This document shows, in pieces, positions 49,732 to 57,964 of a stretch of DNA of 64,000 bases. The notes beneath the pieces were generated by a model that worked only from the letters and a program-made list of their open reading frames with translations, was not told the DNA's origin and searched no databases. How positions within the stretch are numbered: position 1 is the stretch's first letter; each line of letters opens with the position of its first letter. The translations under genes were made by a program, and so were the position numbers. The DNA lies in NCBI RefSeq assembly GCF_040365005.1, contig NZ_BAABWV010000016.1:73896-137895 (forward strand), written 5' to 3'. Origin of the DNA: Antarcticimicrobium sp040365005. Its GTDB lineage: Bacteria; Pseudomonadota; Alphaproteobacteria; Rhodobacterales; Rhodobacteraceae.

Positions 49732-51354
49732 TCACCCCTTCAACAGGTCGCCGTAGAGCTCGCGCAGGGTCCGCTTGAGCACCTTGCCAGTGGCATTGAG
49801 CGGCAGCGCGTCGGTGAACACCACCCGGTCGGGGATCTGCCAGCTGGCGATCTTGTCCTCGTAATAGGCACGCAGCTCCTCCTCGGTCGGAGCCTCGTCC
49901 TCGGCGGCCACGGCGACCAGCACCGGGCGCTCGTCCCATTTCGGGTGCGGCACACCGATCACCGCCGCATTGGCCAGCTTGGGATGGCCCATCGCGATGT
50001 TTTCCAGCTCGACCGAGCTGATCCATTCGCCGCCCGACTTGATGATGTCCTTGGACCGGTCGCGGATGGTCATGTAGCCATCCTCGTCCAGGGTGGCGAC
50101 ATCGCCAGTGGCGAACCAGCCGTCATCGAGAAGATCCTGGTCCTCCATCCGGAAATAGCTGTCCAGAACCCAATGCCCGCGCACCAAGAGGTCGCCCTGC
50201 GCCTCGCCGTCGTTGGGCAGGGTGTTGCCGTGGTCGTCGACGATCTTCAGCTCGATGCCGAAGGGCGGACGGCCCTGGTTCTCGCGCAGCTTGTGCTGGG
50301 CCTCCTCGGTCAGCGCCTTGTGCTTGGCCAGCGGCTGGTTCGAGGTGCCCAGCGGGCTCAGCTCGCTCATTCCCCAGGCATGCACCGTCTCGACGCCGTA
50401 GGTGTCGCGGAACTCGGCGATCATCGAGGGCGGACAGGCCGAGCCGCCGATCACCGTGCGTTGCAGGCTGCCCAGTTTCGAGCCCGCCTGCCGCGCATAG
50501 GTCAACAGGCCCAGCCAGATCGTCGGCACCCCCATCGCCAGCGTCACGCCGTGGCTGTCGATCAGCTTGACCAGCGCCTCGCCATGCAGGTCCGGCCCCG
50601 GCATCACCATCGCCGCGCCCGACATCGCGCAACCATAGGGCGAGCCCCAGGCATTGACGTGGAACATCGGCACCACCGGCATCACCACGTCGCGCGCCGA
50701 ATAGCCGATCACGTCGAGCGTGTTGGAGGCAAAGGCGTGCAGCACGGTCGAGCGGTGGGAATACAGCACGCCCTTGGGATGCCCCGTGGTCCCCGAGGTG
50801 TAGCACAGGCTCGATGCGGTGTTCTCGTCGAACTCGGGCCAGACGAAATCCGGGTCGCCACCATGCACGAAATCGTCGTAGAACTTCAGCCCGGGCAGTT
50901 GCGCCGCCATCTCGTCATCATGCGGCCCCATCAGGATCACGTGCTCCAGGTCGGGCAGCTGGTCGCGCAGTTTCACCACCAGCGGCAGGAAGGTGGCGTC
51001 GACGAAGAGCACCTTATCCTCGGCATGGTTGATGATATAGACCAATTGCTCGGGGAACAGCCGCGGGTTGATGGTGTGGCAGACAAATCCGGCGCCGGAC
51101 ACCCCGTAGTAGATCTCGAGGTGGCGCCGGTTGTTCCATGCGATGGTGGCGCAGCGGGCCTGCGGGTCCAGCCCCAGCTTGCTCAAGGCCGAGCCGAGCC
51201 GCCGGGCATTTTCCGCCACCGCGCCCCAGCTGGTTTCCTCGGCACCGCCGCCGGTGGTGTTCACCGAGATGATCGGCGTCTCGGCATGGTACCGCGCGGC
51301 GTGATCTATCAGGGACGAAATCAACAGGGGTTTGGTCATCATCTGGCCAAGCAT
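49732..51354 (-). CDS. Acyl-CoA ligase, DmdB-like (3-methylmercaptopropionyl-CoA ligase candidate)
   Basis: A 540-residue AMP-forming ligase. The AMP-binding motif is YTSGTTGHPKGV, with A5 GWFATGDVATLD and the catalytic Lys near LPLNATGKVLKR. The opening LGQMMTKPLLISSLIDHAARYH closely resembles my recollection of Ruegeria pomeroyi DmdB, which activates MMPA from DMSP demethylation. Without an alignment a medium/long-chain fatty acid substrate cannot be excluded. Start chosen at the ATG preceded by GAGGAGTGCGCC. No dmdA, dmdC or dmdD genes are adjacent; a thioesterase gene is divergent. Confidence 0.85.
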   Translation of the reverse strand: MLGQMMTKPLLISSLIDHAARYHAETPIISVNTTGGGAEETSWGAVAENARRLGSALSKLGLDPQARCATIAWNNRRHLEIYYGVSGAGFVCHTINPRLFPEQLVYIINHAEDKVLFVDATFLPLVVKLRDQLPDLEHVILMGPHDDEMAAQLPGLKFYDDFVHGGDPDFVWPEFDENTASSLCYTSGTTGHPKGVLYSHRSTVLHAFASNTLDVIGYSARDVVMPVVPMFHVNAWGSPYGCAMSGAAMVMPGPDLHGEALVKLIDSHGVTLAMGVPTIWLGLLTYARQAGSKLGSLQRTVIGGSACPPSMIAEFRDTYGVETVHAWGMSELSPLGTSNQPLAKHKALTEEAQHKLRENQGRPPFGIELKIVDDHGNTLPNDGEAQGDLLVRGHWVLDSYFRMEDQDLLDDGWFATGDVATLDEDGYMTIRDRSKDIIKSGGEWISSVELENIAMGHPKLANAAVIGVPHPKWDERPVLVAVAAEDEAPTEEELRAYYEDKIASWQIPDRVVFTDALPLNATGKVLKRTLRELYGDLLKG

Positions 51355-51378
51355 GGCGCACTCCTCGGTGTTGCCGTC

Positions 51379-51393
51379 GGGCCGGTCCGGCCC
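51379..51393. promoter_or_regulatory. Palindrome in the leader of the acyl-CoA ligase gene
   Basis: Perfect 7-bp arms GGGCCGG / CCGGCCC around one T, 25 bases before the ligase start on the minus strand. It may be a leader hairpin or operator; GC-rich, so chance is not excluded. Confidence 0.25.
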
Positions 51394-51600
51394 GGTTTCA
51401 TTCGAATATCGAGAAGCGTGAGCGTCGCGCGAAGGGATCCATCCCGCCTTTCGCCCATCTTCCTCCCACGGTGTTCCTGCCAAACTGCGGGGGGGCTTGG
51501 CAATAACTGACGTTCCGGCACAATGCCGTTCGTTCATCCCCTCCCCCGGTCCGGCCAGATCCGTCTTGCCGATCCGCCGGTGCGCGCGTAGCTATCGGAC

Positions 51601-52080
51601 ATGGACCTCCGCTATCTCACCCCGCTGACACCCGAAGAGCAATTGGCCCACGGCCTTGCCACGCCGCAACCTCTGGCGATGGCCGACCGGGTCCGGTTCT
51701 CGGAACTGGACAACCAGAACCACGTCAACAACAAGGCCTACATGGACTGGTTCGAGCGGGTGCGGATCGAGCATCTGGATCGGGTTATCGTGCCGCACTA
51801 TGCGCCCGGCCCCGCCCCCCGCGTGGCACTGCACAGCGCCAACATCCGCTATCGCAAGGAAATGTTGGCGGGCGAGCCCTATATCGCGACCGCCGGCGTC
51901 GTTGCGTTCCGCTCCTCCTCATTCACGCTGGAACAGCAGGTCTGGTCCAACGACCTGCGCGCGACACTCAACGCAGTGATGGTGATGCTGCGCCCGGACG
52001 GCAGCGGCGCGCGTTACCCCCTGCCCGAGACGCTGCGCGAGTATTTCGAAACGCAAGAGGGCGCGCGCCGCGACGCCTAA
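51601..52080 (+). CDS. Acyl-CoA thioesterase, hotdog fold (4-hydroxybenzoyl-CoA thioesterase type)
   Basis: A 159-residue single hotdog-domain protein. The motif SELDNQNHVNNKAYMDWFERVR (active-site Asp/Asn region and central helix) is typical. It should hydrolyse an acyl-CoA; specificity unknown. It is divergent from the acyl-CoA ligase, 246 bases apart, so the pair may form a make-and-break module. Its stop overlaps the pgi stop region on the other strand by 4 bases. Confidence 0.85.
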   Translation: MDLRYLTPLTPEEQLAHGLATPQPLAMADRVRFSELDNQNHVNNKAYMDWFERVRIEHLDRVIVPHYAPGPAPRVALHSANIRYRKEMLAGEPYIATAGVVAFRSSSFTLEQQVWSNDLRATLNAVMVMLRPDGSGARYPLPETLREYFETQEGARRDA

Positions 52081-53684
52081 CCGCCGTTACGCTGCACGAA
52101 ATCCACCAGCGCCGCGGTCGATCCATCCAGGCTTTCGCCGGATTTGGACCCGTCCAGCACCGGCCCCAGCGAGGTCGCCATCTCCTTGCCCAGCTCGACC
52201 CCGAACTGGTCAAAGGAGTTGATCCCCAGGATCACCCCCTCGACGAAGACGCGGTGTTCATACAGCGCGATGATCTGCCCCAGGACAAAGGGCGTGAGCT
52301 GTGCATAGCTGATGGTGACCGAGGGGCGGTTGCCGGCAAACACCCGGTGCCGCGCCTGCCGGTCAAGCTCGGCCTCGGACAGCCCCTTTCCGGCCAGCAG
52401 CGCCCGTGCCTGCTCCAGCGACCGGCCCAGCATCAGGGCCTTGGATTGCGCCAGGCAATTGGCCACCAGCAGCCGGTGGTGATGGGCCAGCTCCGGCTCA
52501 TGCCCCCTTGCGGCCACGAGAAACTCGCTGGGCACAACATCGGTGCCCTGGTGCAGAAGCTGATAGAACGCATGTTGCCCGTTGGTCCCCGGTTCACCCC
52601 AGACGACCGGGCCGCTGCGCCCCTCTAGCGGGCTGCCGTCCATCGCGACGGATTTTCCGTTCGATTCCATCTCCAACTGCTGGAGATAGGCCGGCAGCCG
52701 TGCCAGCCGCTGGTCATAGGGCAGCACCGCGCGGCTGGGATAGCCACAGACATGGCTGTGCCAAAGCCCGGTCAGCGCCAGCAGAACCGGCAGGTTATCT
52801 GACCAATCCGCCGTGCGGAAATGCCGGTCCATCGCCTGCCCGCCGGCCAGGAAGGCGCGAAAATCCTCGGGCCCCACCGCGATCATCAGCGGCAGCCCGA
52901 CCGGCCCCCAGACCGAATAGCGACCCCCGACCCAATCGGCGAACCCGAACACCTGCTCGGGCGGGATGCCAAAGGCCCCGGCCTGCTCGGGCGCGGAGGA
53001 GATCGCCGAGAATTGCCGCGCCGGGTCGCCGCCGCCCTTGAGCATCCAGTCGCGCGCGGTATGCGCATTGGTCATGGTCTCGATGGTGGAAAAGGTCTTG
53101 GAGGCCACGTTGACCAGCGTCGTCTTCGGGTCGAGCCCCCGCAACGTATCCGCGATATGCGCCCCGTCCACATTCGACACGTAGTGCACCTGCGGCCCAT
53201 CGTGACAGGGCGCCAGCGCCAGCGTCGCCATGGCCGGCCCCAGGTCCGAACCGCCGATTCCGATGCTGACCACGTCGGTGATCGGCCCGCCGGTGCCGGT
53301 CAGACTTCCGTCACGAACCGAAGCGGCAAACCCCTCCATCCGCGCAAGGCAGTGGCGCACCGCCGGCATCACGTCGGCCCCGTCGACCTCCACCGCATCG
53401 CCTTCGAGGTTGCGCAGCGCCGTGTGCAGAACCGCGCGATCCTCGGTCTCGTTGATCCGGGCGCCCGAGAACATGGCGGCGCGCCGCGCGGCCAGCCCGC
53501 GACGATCGCACAAGGCCAGCAGGTCCGCGCGAATGGCATCGTCGATCCGGGTCTTGGAATAATCAAGCCGCATCCCGTCGCTCTCGGCGCTGAACCGCTC
53601 CGCGCGGGTGGCATCCGCGTCGAACAGAGCCACGATGGGGCGTTCCTTTGCCTGCAAATGCAGGGTCTTCAAATCCGTCCACAT
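52077..53684 (-). CDS. pgi: Glucose-6-phosphate isomerase
   Basis: A 535-residue isomerase of glucose 6-phosphate and fructose 6-phosphate. The signatures SIGIGGSDLGPAM, VASKTFSTIETMTNA and the catalytic-Glu region GEPGTNGQHAFYQLLHQGT are present. It is the last gene of zwf-pgl-pgi, 25 bases after pgl, so hexose phosphates can be routed into the oxidative branch from one transcript. Length is typical of bacterial Pgi. Confidence 0.96.
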   Translation of the reverse strand: MWTDLKTLHLQAKERPIVALFDADATRAERFSAESDGMRLDYSKTRIDDAIRADLLALCDRRGLAARRAAMFSGARINETEDRAVLHTALRNLEGDAVEVDGADVMPAVRHCLARMEGFAASVRDGSLTGTGGPITDVVSIGIGGSDLGPAMATLALAPCHDGPQVHYVSNVDGAHIADTLRGLDPKTTLVNVASKTFSTIETMTNAHTARDWMLKGGGDPARQFSAISSAPEQAGAFGIPPEQVFGFADWVGGRYSVWGPVGLPLMIAVGPEDFRAFLAGGQAMDRHFRTADWSDNLPVLLALTGLWHSHVCGYPSRAVLPYDQRLARLPAYLQQLEMESNGKSVAMDGSPLEGRSGPVVWGEPGTNGQHAFYQLLHQGTDVVPSEFLVAARGHEPELAHHHRLLVANCLAQSKALMLGRSLEQARALLAGKGLSEAELDRQARHRVFAGNRPSVTISYAQLTPFVLGQIIALYEHRVFVEGVILGINSFDQFGVELGKEMATSLGPVLDGSKSGESLDGSTAALVDFVQRNGG

Positions 53685-53709
53685 GAAAAGTCTGTACCTT
53701 TGATCAAAG

Positions 53710-54381
53710 CTATTGCGCCCAATGAACCGTCGCGCCCGTCAGCACGGCCTGAACCGGGGCCTCTTCGGGCGGCAAGGTCATCGCGCGTTCCAGGGCGGCG
53801 CGCTTTTCATCGCCATAAATGACCAGGTGCTTGGACATCGCGCCATCGAGCACCCGCGCGGTCAGCGATACCCGCGGTTCGGGGACCGCGCCGGGACGCA
53901 ACACCGCCAGCACCGGCGCATCCGGGTCCAGCGCCGCCGCCAGGCCCTCGACCCCGGGAAACAGCGAGGCCACGTGCATGTCGGTGCCCATTCCCAGCAA
54001 CAGCACCGAGATCGGCAGCTCCGGCAGCAGCATCGCTTCGATCTCGGCCAGCGTGTACTCGGGATTTTCGGCCGGGGCATAAAGCGGCAGGAACCGCGCC
54101 GATGAGGCGCGGTCAGTGATCAACCGCTCGCAAATCAACCGCCCGTTCGAGCGCGGATGATCCTGCGGCACCCAGCGTTCGTCGGTGGGAAAGACATGCA
54201 CCCGGTCCCAATCGAGATCGGCGGCGCAGAGATCGTCGAAGATCGGCCCCGGCGTGGTGCCGCCGGGCACCGCGAGCGAGGCGCTGTCATGGCTCAGGAG
54301 ATGCGCCTTCAACTCGCCGGCCAGGCAATTGGCAAGGTCGATCGCCAGCATGTCCCGATCCGGGTACTCCACCAGGTTCAT
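53710..54381 (-). CDS. pgl: 6-phosphogluconolactonase
   Basis: A 223-residue DevB/Pgl enzyme that hydrolyses 6-phosphogluconolactone. Motifs SLAVPGGTTPGP, VHVFPTDERWVP and LLLGMGTDMHVASLFPG are family hallmarks. The ATG that overlaps the zwf stop as ATGA is preferred over one six codons upstream: it has GAGGGA seven bases before it and starts the conserved stretch NLVEYPDRD. Translationally coupled to zwf. Confidence 0.94.
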   Translation of the reverse strand: MNLVEYPDRDMLAIDLANCLAGELKAHLLSHDSASLAVPGGTTPGPIFDDLCAADLDWDRVHVFPTDERWVPQDHPRSNGRLICERLITDRASSARFLPLYAPAENPEYTLAEIEAMLLPELPISVLLLGMGTDMHVASLFPGVEGLAAALDPDAPVLAVLRPGAVPEPRVSLTARVLDGAMSKHLVIYGDEKRAALERAMTLPPEEAPVQAVLTGATVHWAQ

Positions 54382-55844
54382 GGGTTTATCCCTCGCCATC
54401 TGCGTTCGTCGCGTTTCATCAGCAAATCCGCATCGGTCGGACCGGTGCTGCCGATCACGTAAGGTTTAGGCACATCTCCGCGCGACTGCCAGCCCGCGAT
54501 CACCGGGTCGGTCCAGGCCCAGGCCTCCTCGACCTCGTCACCGCGCATGAACAGGGTCTGATTGCCCCGGATCACGTCCATGATCAAGCGTTCATAGGCA
54601 TCCGCCGGGTCGCGCCCGTCGGGCCCCAGCGCCTCGGCAAAGGACATGTCCAGCGGCACGTCGACCAGCCGCATCCCCCCCGGCCCCGGTTCCTTGATCG
54701 TCACGTGCAGGGTGATCCCCTCGTTCGGTTGCAGCCGGATCGTCAGGATATTGGCATGCCGCCCCGCATCGGCGTCAAAGATCGAATGCGGCGCGTCCTT
54801 GAACATCACGTTGATCACCGATGAGCGCGCCACCAACCGCTTGCCCGTGCGCAGGTAGAACGGCGTGCCGGCCCAGCGCCAGTTGCTGATATGCGCCTTC
54901 AGCGCGACATAGCTCTCGGTGGTGCTGCGCGGGTGTCCGACCTCGTCACGATAGCCCGCCGCAGCCTCCGGATGCGCGGGATCGGCGGTATACTGCCCTC
55001 TCACGATGTGATGCGGCGGCACCGCGTCGAGCGCGCGGATCACCTTCAGCTTTTCATCGCGCACCGAATCGGGTTCGAATTTCGCCGGCGGTTCCATCGC
55101 GATCAGACACAAGAGCTGCATCAGGTGGTTCTGGATCATGTCGCGCATGGCGCCGGCGCCATCGTAATATTCACCCCGGCCCCCGACGCCCACCGTCTCG
55201 GCCACGGTGATCTGGATGTGATCGACATACTGGCTGTTCCACAGTGGCTCGAACAGCATGTTGCCGAACCGGACCGCCATCAGGTTCTGCACCGTCTCCT
55301 TGCCGAGGTAATGGTCGATGCGATAGATCTCGCGCTCTTCGAACTGCTCGGCCAGCGCCACGTTCAACGCCCGCGCACTGGCCAGGTCATGACCAAAGGG
55401 CTTTTCCACCACGATCCGGGTATCATCGGACACCAGGCCGAACTCGCGAATGCGCCGGGCCAGGTCGCCGAACAGGTCCGGCCCCACCGAGAAGTAAAAG
55501 GCGCGCACCCGACCCGGCGACAGTTTTTCGCCCAGCTCCGGCCAGCCACTGGACCCGCGCGCGTCGATCGCCTGGTAGTCGACGCAGTCGAGGAACCCCG
55601 CCAGCGCGCCCGCCTCGCTGGCCTGTGCCGGGCTGAACTCACGCAAGGCCCCAGCGACGACATCGCGAAATTCATCGCGGCTCATCTTGCTGCGCGCGGC
55701 GCCGATCACCCGCGCCTGCGGCGGCATCTGCCCGGCGCAGAACCGCCGGAACAGCGCCGGCAGAATCTTGCGCCGCCCCAGATCGCCGGTCGCTCCGACC
55801 ACGATCAGGTCGAAAGGCTCGACCGGTATCACCCGCGACGCCAT
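54378..55844 (-). CDS. zwf: Glucose-6-phosphate 1-dehydrogenase
   Basis: A 488-residue NADP-dependent enzyme that starts the oxidative pentose phosphate/Entner-Doudoroff route. The coenzyme motif GATGDLGRRK and the active-site RIDHYLGKETVQNL are intact. GGAGG ribosome site precedes the ATG. First gene of zwf-pgl-pgi. A palindrome TGTGAT / ATCACA lies 66 bases upstream. No edd/eda genes are in the window. Confidence 0.97.
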   Translation of the reverse strand: MASRVIPVEPFDLIVVGATGDLGRRKILPALFRRFCAGQMPPQARVIGAARSKMSRDEFRDVVAGALREFSPAQASEAGALAGFLDCVDYQAIDARGSSGWPELGEKLSPGRVRAFYFSVGPDLFGDLARRIREFGLVSDDTRIVVEKPFGHDLASARALNVALAEQFEEREIYRIDHYLGKETVQNLMAVRFGNMLFEPLWNSQYVDHIQITVAETVGVGGRGEYYDGAGAMRDMIQNHLMQLLCLIAMEPPAKFEPDSVRDEKLKVIRALDAVPPHHIVRGQYTADPAHPEAAAGYRDEVGHPRSTTESYVALKAHISNWRWAGTPFYLRTGKRLVARSSVINVMFKDAPHSIFDADAGRHANILTIRLQPNEGITLHVTIKEPGPGGMRLVDVPLDMSFAEALGPDGRDPADAYERLIMDVIRGNQTLFMRGDEVEEAWAWTDPVIAGWQSRGDVPKPYVIGSTGPTDADLLMKRDERRWRGINP

Positions 55845-55909
55845 GCTGAACCTCCTGCCGTTTCATTTTCGCACCCGACTGGCGCCCGGTCTTCATAGAA
55901 CCCGGGGGG

Positions 55910-55926
55910 TGTGATCTGGCATCACA
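55910..55926. promoter_or_regulatory. CRP/FNR-like palindrome upstream of zwf
   Basis: TGTGAT and ATCACA arms with spacer CTGGC. It resembles the CRP consensus (TGTGA, 6 bases, TCACA) but with 7 bases between half-sites, so it may instead bind another factor. Distance to the zwf ATG is 65 bases. Confidence 0.45.
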
Positions 55927-56227
55927 ACTCCGTCAGACCGCCGAAGCTGACTTTAACTTCCTGAGCGCCTCAGGCCAGATCAAACTGATCGAAACCGGGG
56001 AAAACCACCGGATGAGAGACGATCCGCCGGCCATCGCGGGCAAGTTCATTGATCGCCGCGCGAGCGCCTGCCTCGACCCGACCAAGGCGCGGAATTCCCA
56101 ACTGGGCGAAATGCCGGACCAGGCTGAGGGTCCTCCGTTGCACCAGGTTCTGCGTGCCGGGGCACGCGCGTTGCTTGGCCCGAGGGCGGCAGTCCACCCC
56201 CAGGCCGGTTGCCTGCAAAGGCCGGGC
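55927..56227. other. Gap between zwf and the RTX gene, with a possible gene remnant
   Basis: No gene can be supported with confidence. On the minus strand a frame ending at 55970 reads LVRHFAQLGIPRLGRVEAG and VSHPVVFPGF, with a coding-like look but only a TTG start and no ribosome site; it may be the tail of a truncated gene. Confidence 0.35.
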
Positions 56228-57289
56228 TCAGTACGCCCATTCGTCGATCTGGAAATTCGCCTCGGTCAGTTCGATCGCCCCGCCGAAGCTGACCAGAACG
56301 TTGTCGCCGAAATAGAGCTTGCCCGCATCTGTATCCATGTACAGCTTGTCCTCCTCGGCCGCAGCCCAGACCGCCTCGTCAAAGGTCACTGCGGTATCGC
56401 GGAACTCGTCGACGTCGAACACGATCACGTCCTTCTCGACAGAGAAATCCTTGATCTTGGCCAGCTCGGAGTAGCTGTCAAGCTCCAGATAGATCTTGTC
56501 CTTGCCCTTGCCGGTGCGGATGACGTCTGGCGCCGCCTCGAAGCTGCCCGAAAGCACGTAGATCGAATCATTGCCCAGACCCGCGTTCAGGGTTTCGGAA
56601 TACATCCCGTCCAGAACAATGGTGTCAGCCCCGCCCCGGGTGCGGATCACCGCGTCAAAGTCATCAGGGTACGCCGTCGATGAGGCGTTCATGAGCACCA
56701 CGTCGGCGCCCTTGCCGGTATCCACGATCAATGAGCTGTCGACACCGAGACTGGCGTTGTATTCGAACCGGTCCGCCCCGCCGCCCAGATCAACGCGGAT
56801 CACCGACGTGGCCTCCATGGATGCGGTTTGGGTCAACCGCACCGTCTCGTCCCGCGCCCCGCCGGTAATGCTCAACTCCTCGACCGTCGTACTGATCGCG
56901 GACAGCGCGATATCGTACTCGCGATGCTCAACGGACCGCACCAGCGGCGCTATGCTGGTCAGGTTCAGATCGCCGGTCTTCGCGGTGTAGCTCGTCATGT
57001 CGACGCCGATATCAACCGCCAGCGTATCGTATCCCTTGCCCCCGTCGAAACTTAGCCGGGCAAGTTGATCGAGCCCGGTCACCCCGTCGAAGTTCAGCGT
57101 GATATTCTGCAGCCGGTCCTTCCCGGTGCCACCAAAGAAGCGGTCCGACACATCGTAATCCGGATCGACCCCGTCGATGCCGTAGAAATAGAAGACGTCG
57201 TTGCCGCTCAGCCCGTAAAAGCTTTCGCGAATCTCCGAACTCGCCGACAAGACGTTGTCGCGATCAGTACCAAAGTAAGTGCTGCGCAT
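56228..57289 (-). CDS. RTX-type calcium-binding repeat protein
   Basis: A 353-residue protein with several RTX-like nonapeptide segments: GLSGNDVFYF, GGTGKDRL, DGGKGYDTL, LGGGADRFEY, DTGKGADVVLM, RTRGGADTIVLD, NAGLGNDSIYVLSG, RTGKGKDKIYLELD. These bind Ca2+ after secretion. No signal peptide is seen; RTX proteins usually leave by a type I system, whose genes are not adjacent. Repeats are degenerate compared with classic toxins, and the role is unknown. The terminal 60 residues may hold the secretion signal. Confidence 0.8.
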   Translation of the reverse strand: MRSTYFGTDRDNVLSASSEIRESFYGLSGNDVFYFYGIDGVDPDYDVSDRFFGGTGKDRLQNITLNFDGVTGLDQLARLSFDGGKGYDTLAVDIGVDMTSYTAKTGDLNLTSIAPLVRSVEHREYDIALSAISTTVEELSITGGARDETVRLTQTASMEATSVIRVDLGGGADRFEYNASLGVDSSLIVDTGKGADVVLMNASSTAYPDDFDAVIRTRGGADTIVLDGMYSETLNAGLGNDSIYVLSGSFEAAPDVIRTGKGKDKIYLELDSYSELAKIKDFSVEKDVIVFDVDEFRDTAVTFDEAVWAAAEEDKLYMDTDAGKLYFGDNVLVSFGGAIELTEANFQIDEWAY

Positions 57290-57501
57290 GATGCCCGGTC
57301 CCTTTCATGGAATGCCTGTTCTCCAACCTCCTCACGGTCCGGTCACGGTTTCCCGTTCCCGACCATGAGGCCTTGGCCTGAGCCTAGGCGGCGCGCCCCC
57401 ATCGCACAACCAGACGTTTAGTTTTTTCCACATAGGCTTTGCACGTTGGCAACGGTCGCGGCCAGGCCGGCGGGTGCGCGCCCCCGTATCCCGGCTCGGC
57501 G

Positions 57502-57771
57502 TCAGTGCAAGGTGAATTCGCCCACCACGTTGCGCCATTCCCCGGGCGAGATCATCTTGCGATGGGTGAACCGCACCGAATGCAGCGGCCCCTCGATCTC
57601 CTTTTGCCAGAACTCGACGAATTCGAACAGCCGCGGGTGGTCCGGCGCAAGGTCGTAGTCCTGCCAGACAAAGCTGTTCAGCACATGGGCATAGTCGGGC
57701 ATGTGATAGAAAAACTCCGCCGTGGTCAGCCCGTACCCCTTCAGCATCAGTTCGGTTTCGGATGTCTCCAT
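57502..57771 (-). CDS. usg: Usg family protein
   Basis: An 89-residue protein with the Usg pattern LKGYGLTTAEFFYHMPDY, FVWQDYDLAPDHPRL and IEGPLHSVRFTHRKMI. Named for a gene near the tryptophan operon; its function is unknown. Start chosen at the ATG for ETSETELMLKG, with GAGG upstream; an upstream in-frame ATG belongs to the gyrA leader region. It is divergent from gyrA. About 210 bases of gap separate it from the RTX gene, in which I see nothing else. Confidence 0.87.
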   Translation of the reverse strand: METSETELMLKGYGLTTAEFFYHMPDYAHVLNSFVWQDYDLAPDHPRLFEFVEFWQKEIEGPLHSVRFTHRKMISPGEWRNVVGEFTLH

Positions 57772-57894
57772 CTTTTCGGCCTCTTTCTTGCTCTCACAAG
57801 ACCATGATCGCCGGAATTTGTTTGTTTTCAACAAAAACAGCATGTTAGCAAGCACTGCCCTTGGCTGCCAGCACGATTGGAAGAGGGCCATTGC

Positions 57895-57920
57895 ACCTTA
57901 TCTACCGGGTCTGATAAGGT
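57895..57920 (+). promoter_or_regulatory. Inverted repeat in the gyrA promoter/leader
   Basis: Perfect 8-bp arms ACCTTATC / GATAAGGT with a 10-base loop, 44 bases before the gyrA start. It overlaps a TTGCAC-17-ATAAGG promoter-like pair. It may be a regulatory site or leader hairpin. Confidence 0.4.
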
Positions 57921-57964
57921 GGCGGCACAAGATATAGACCCTGCAAAAAGAATGGGCACGACCG

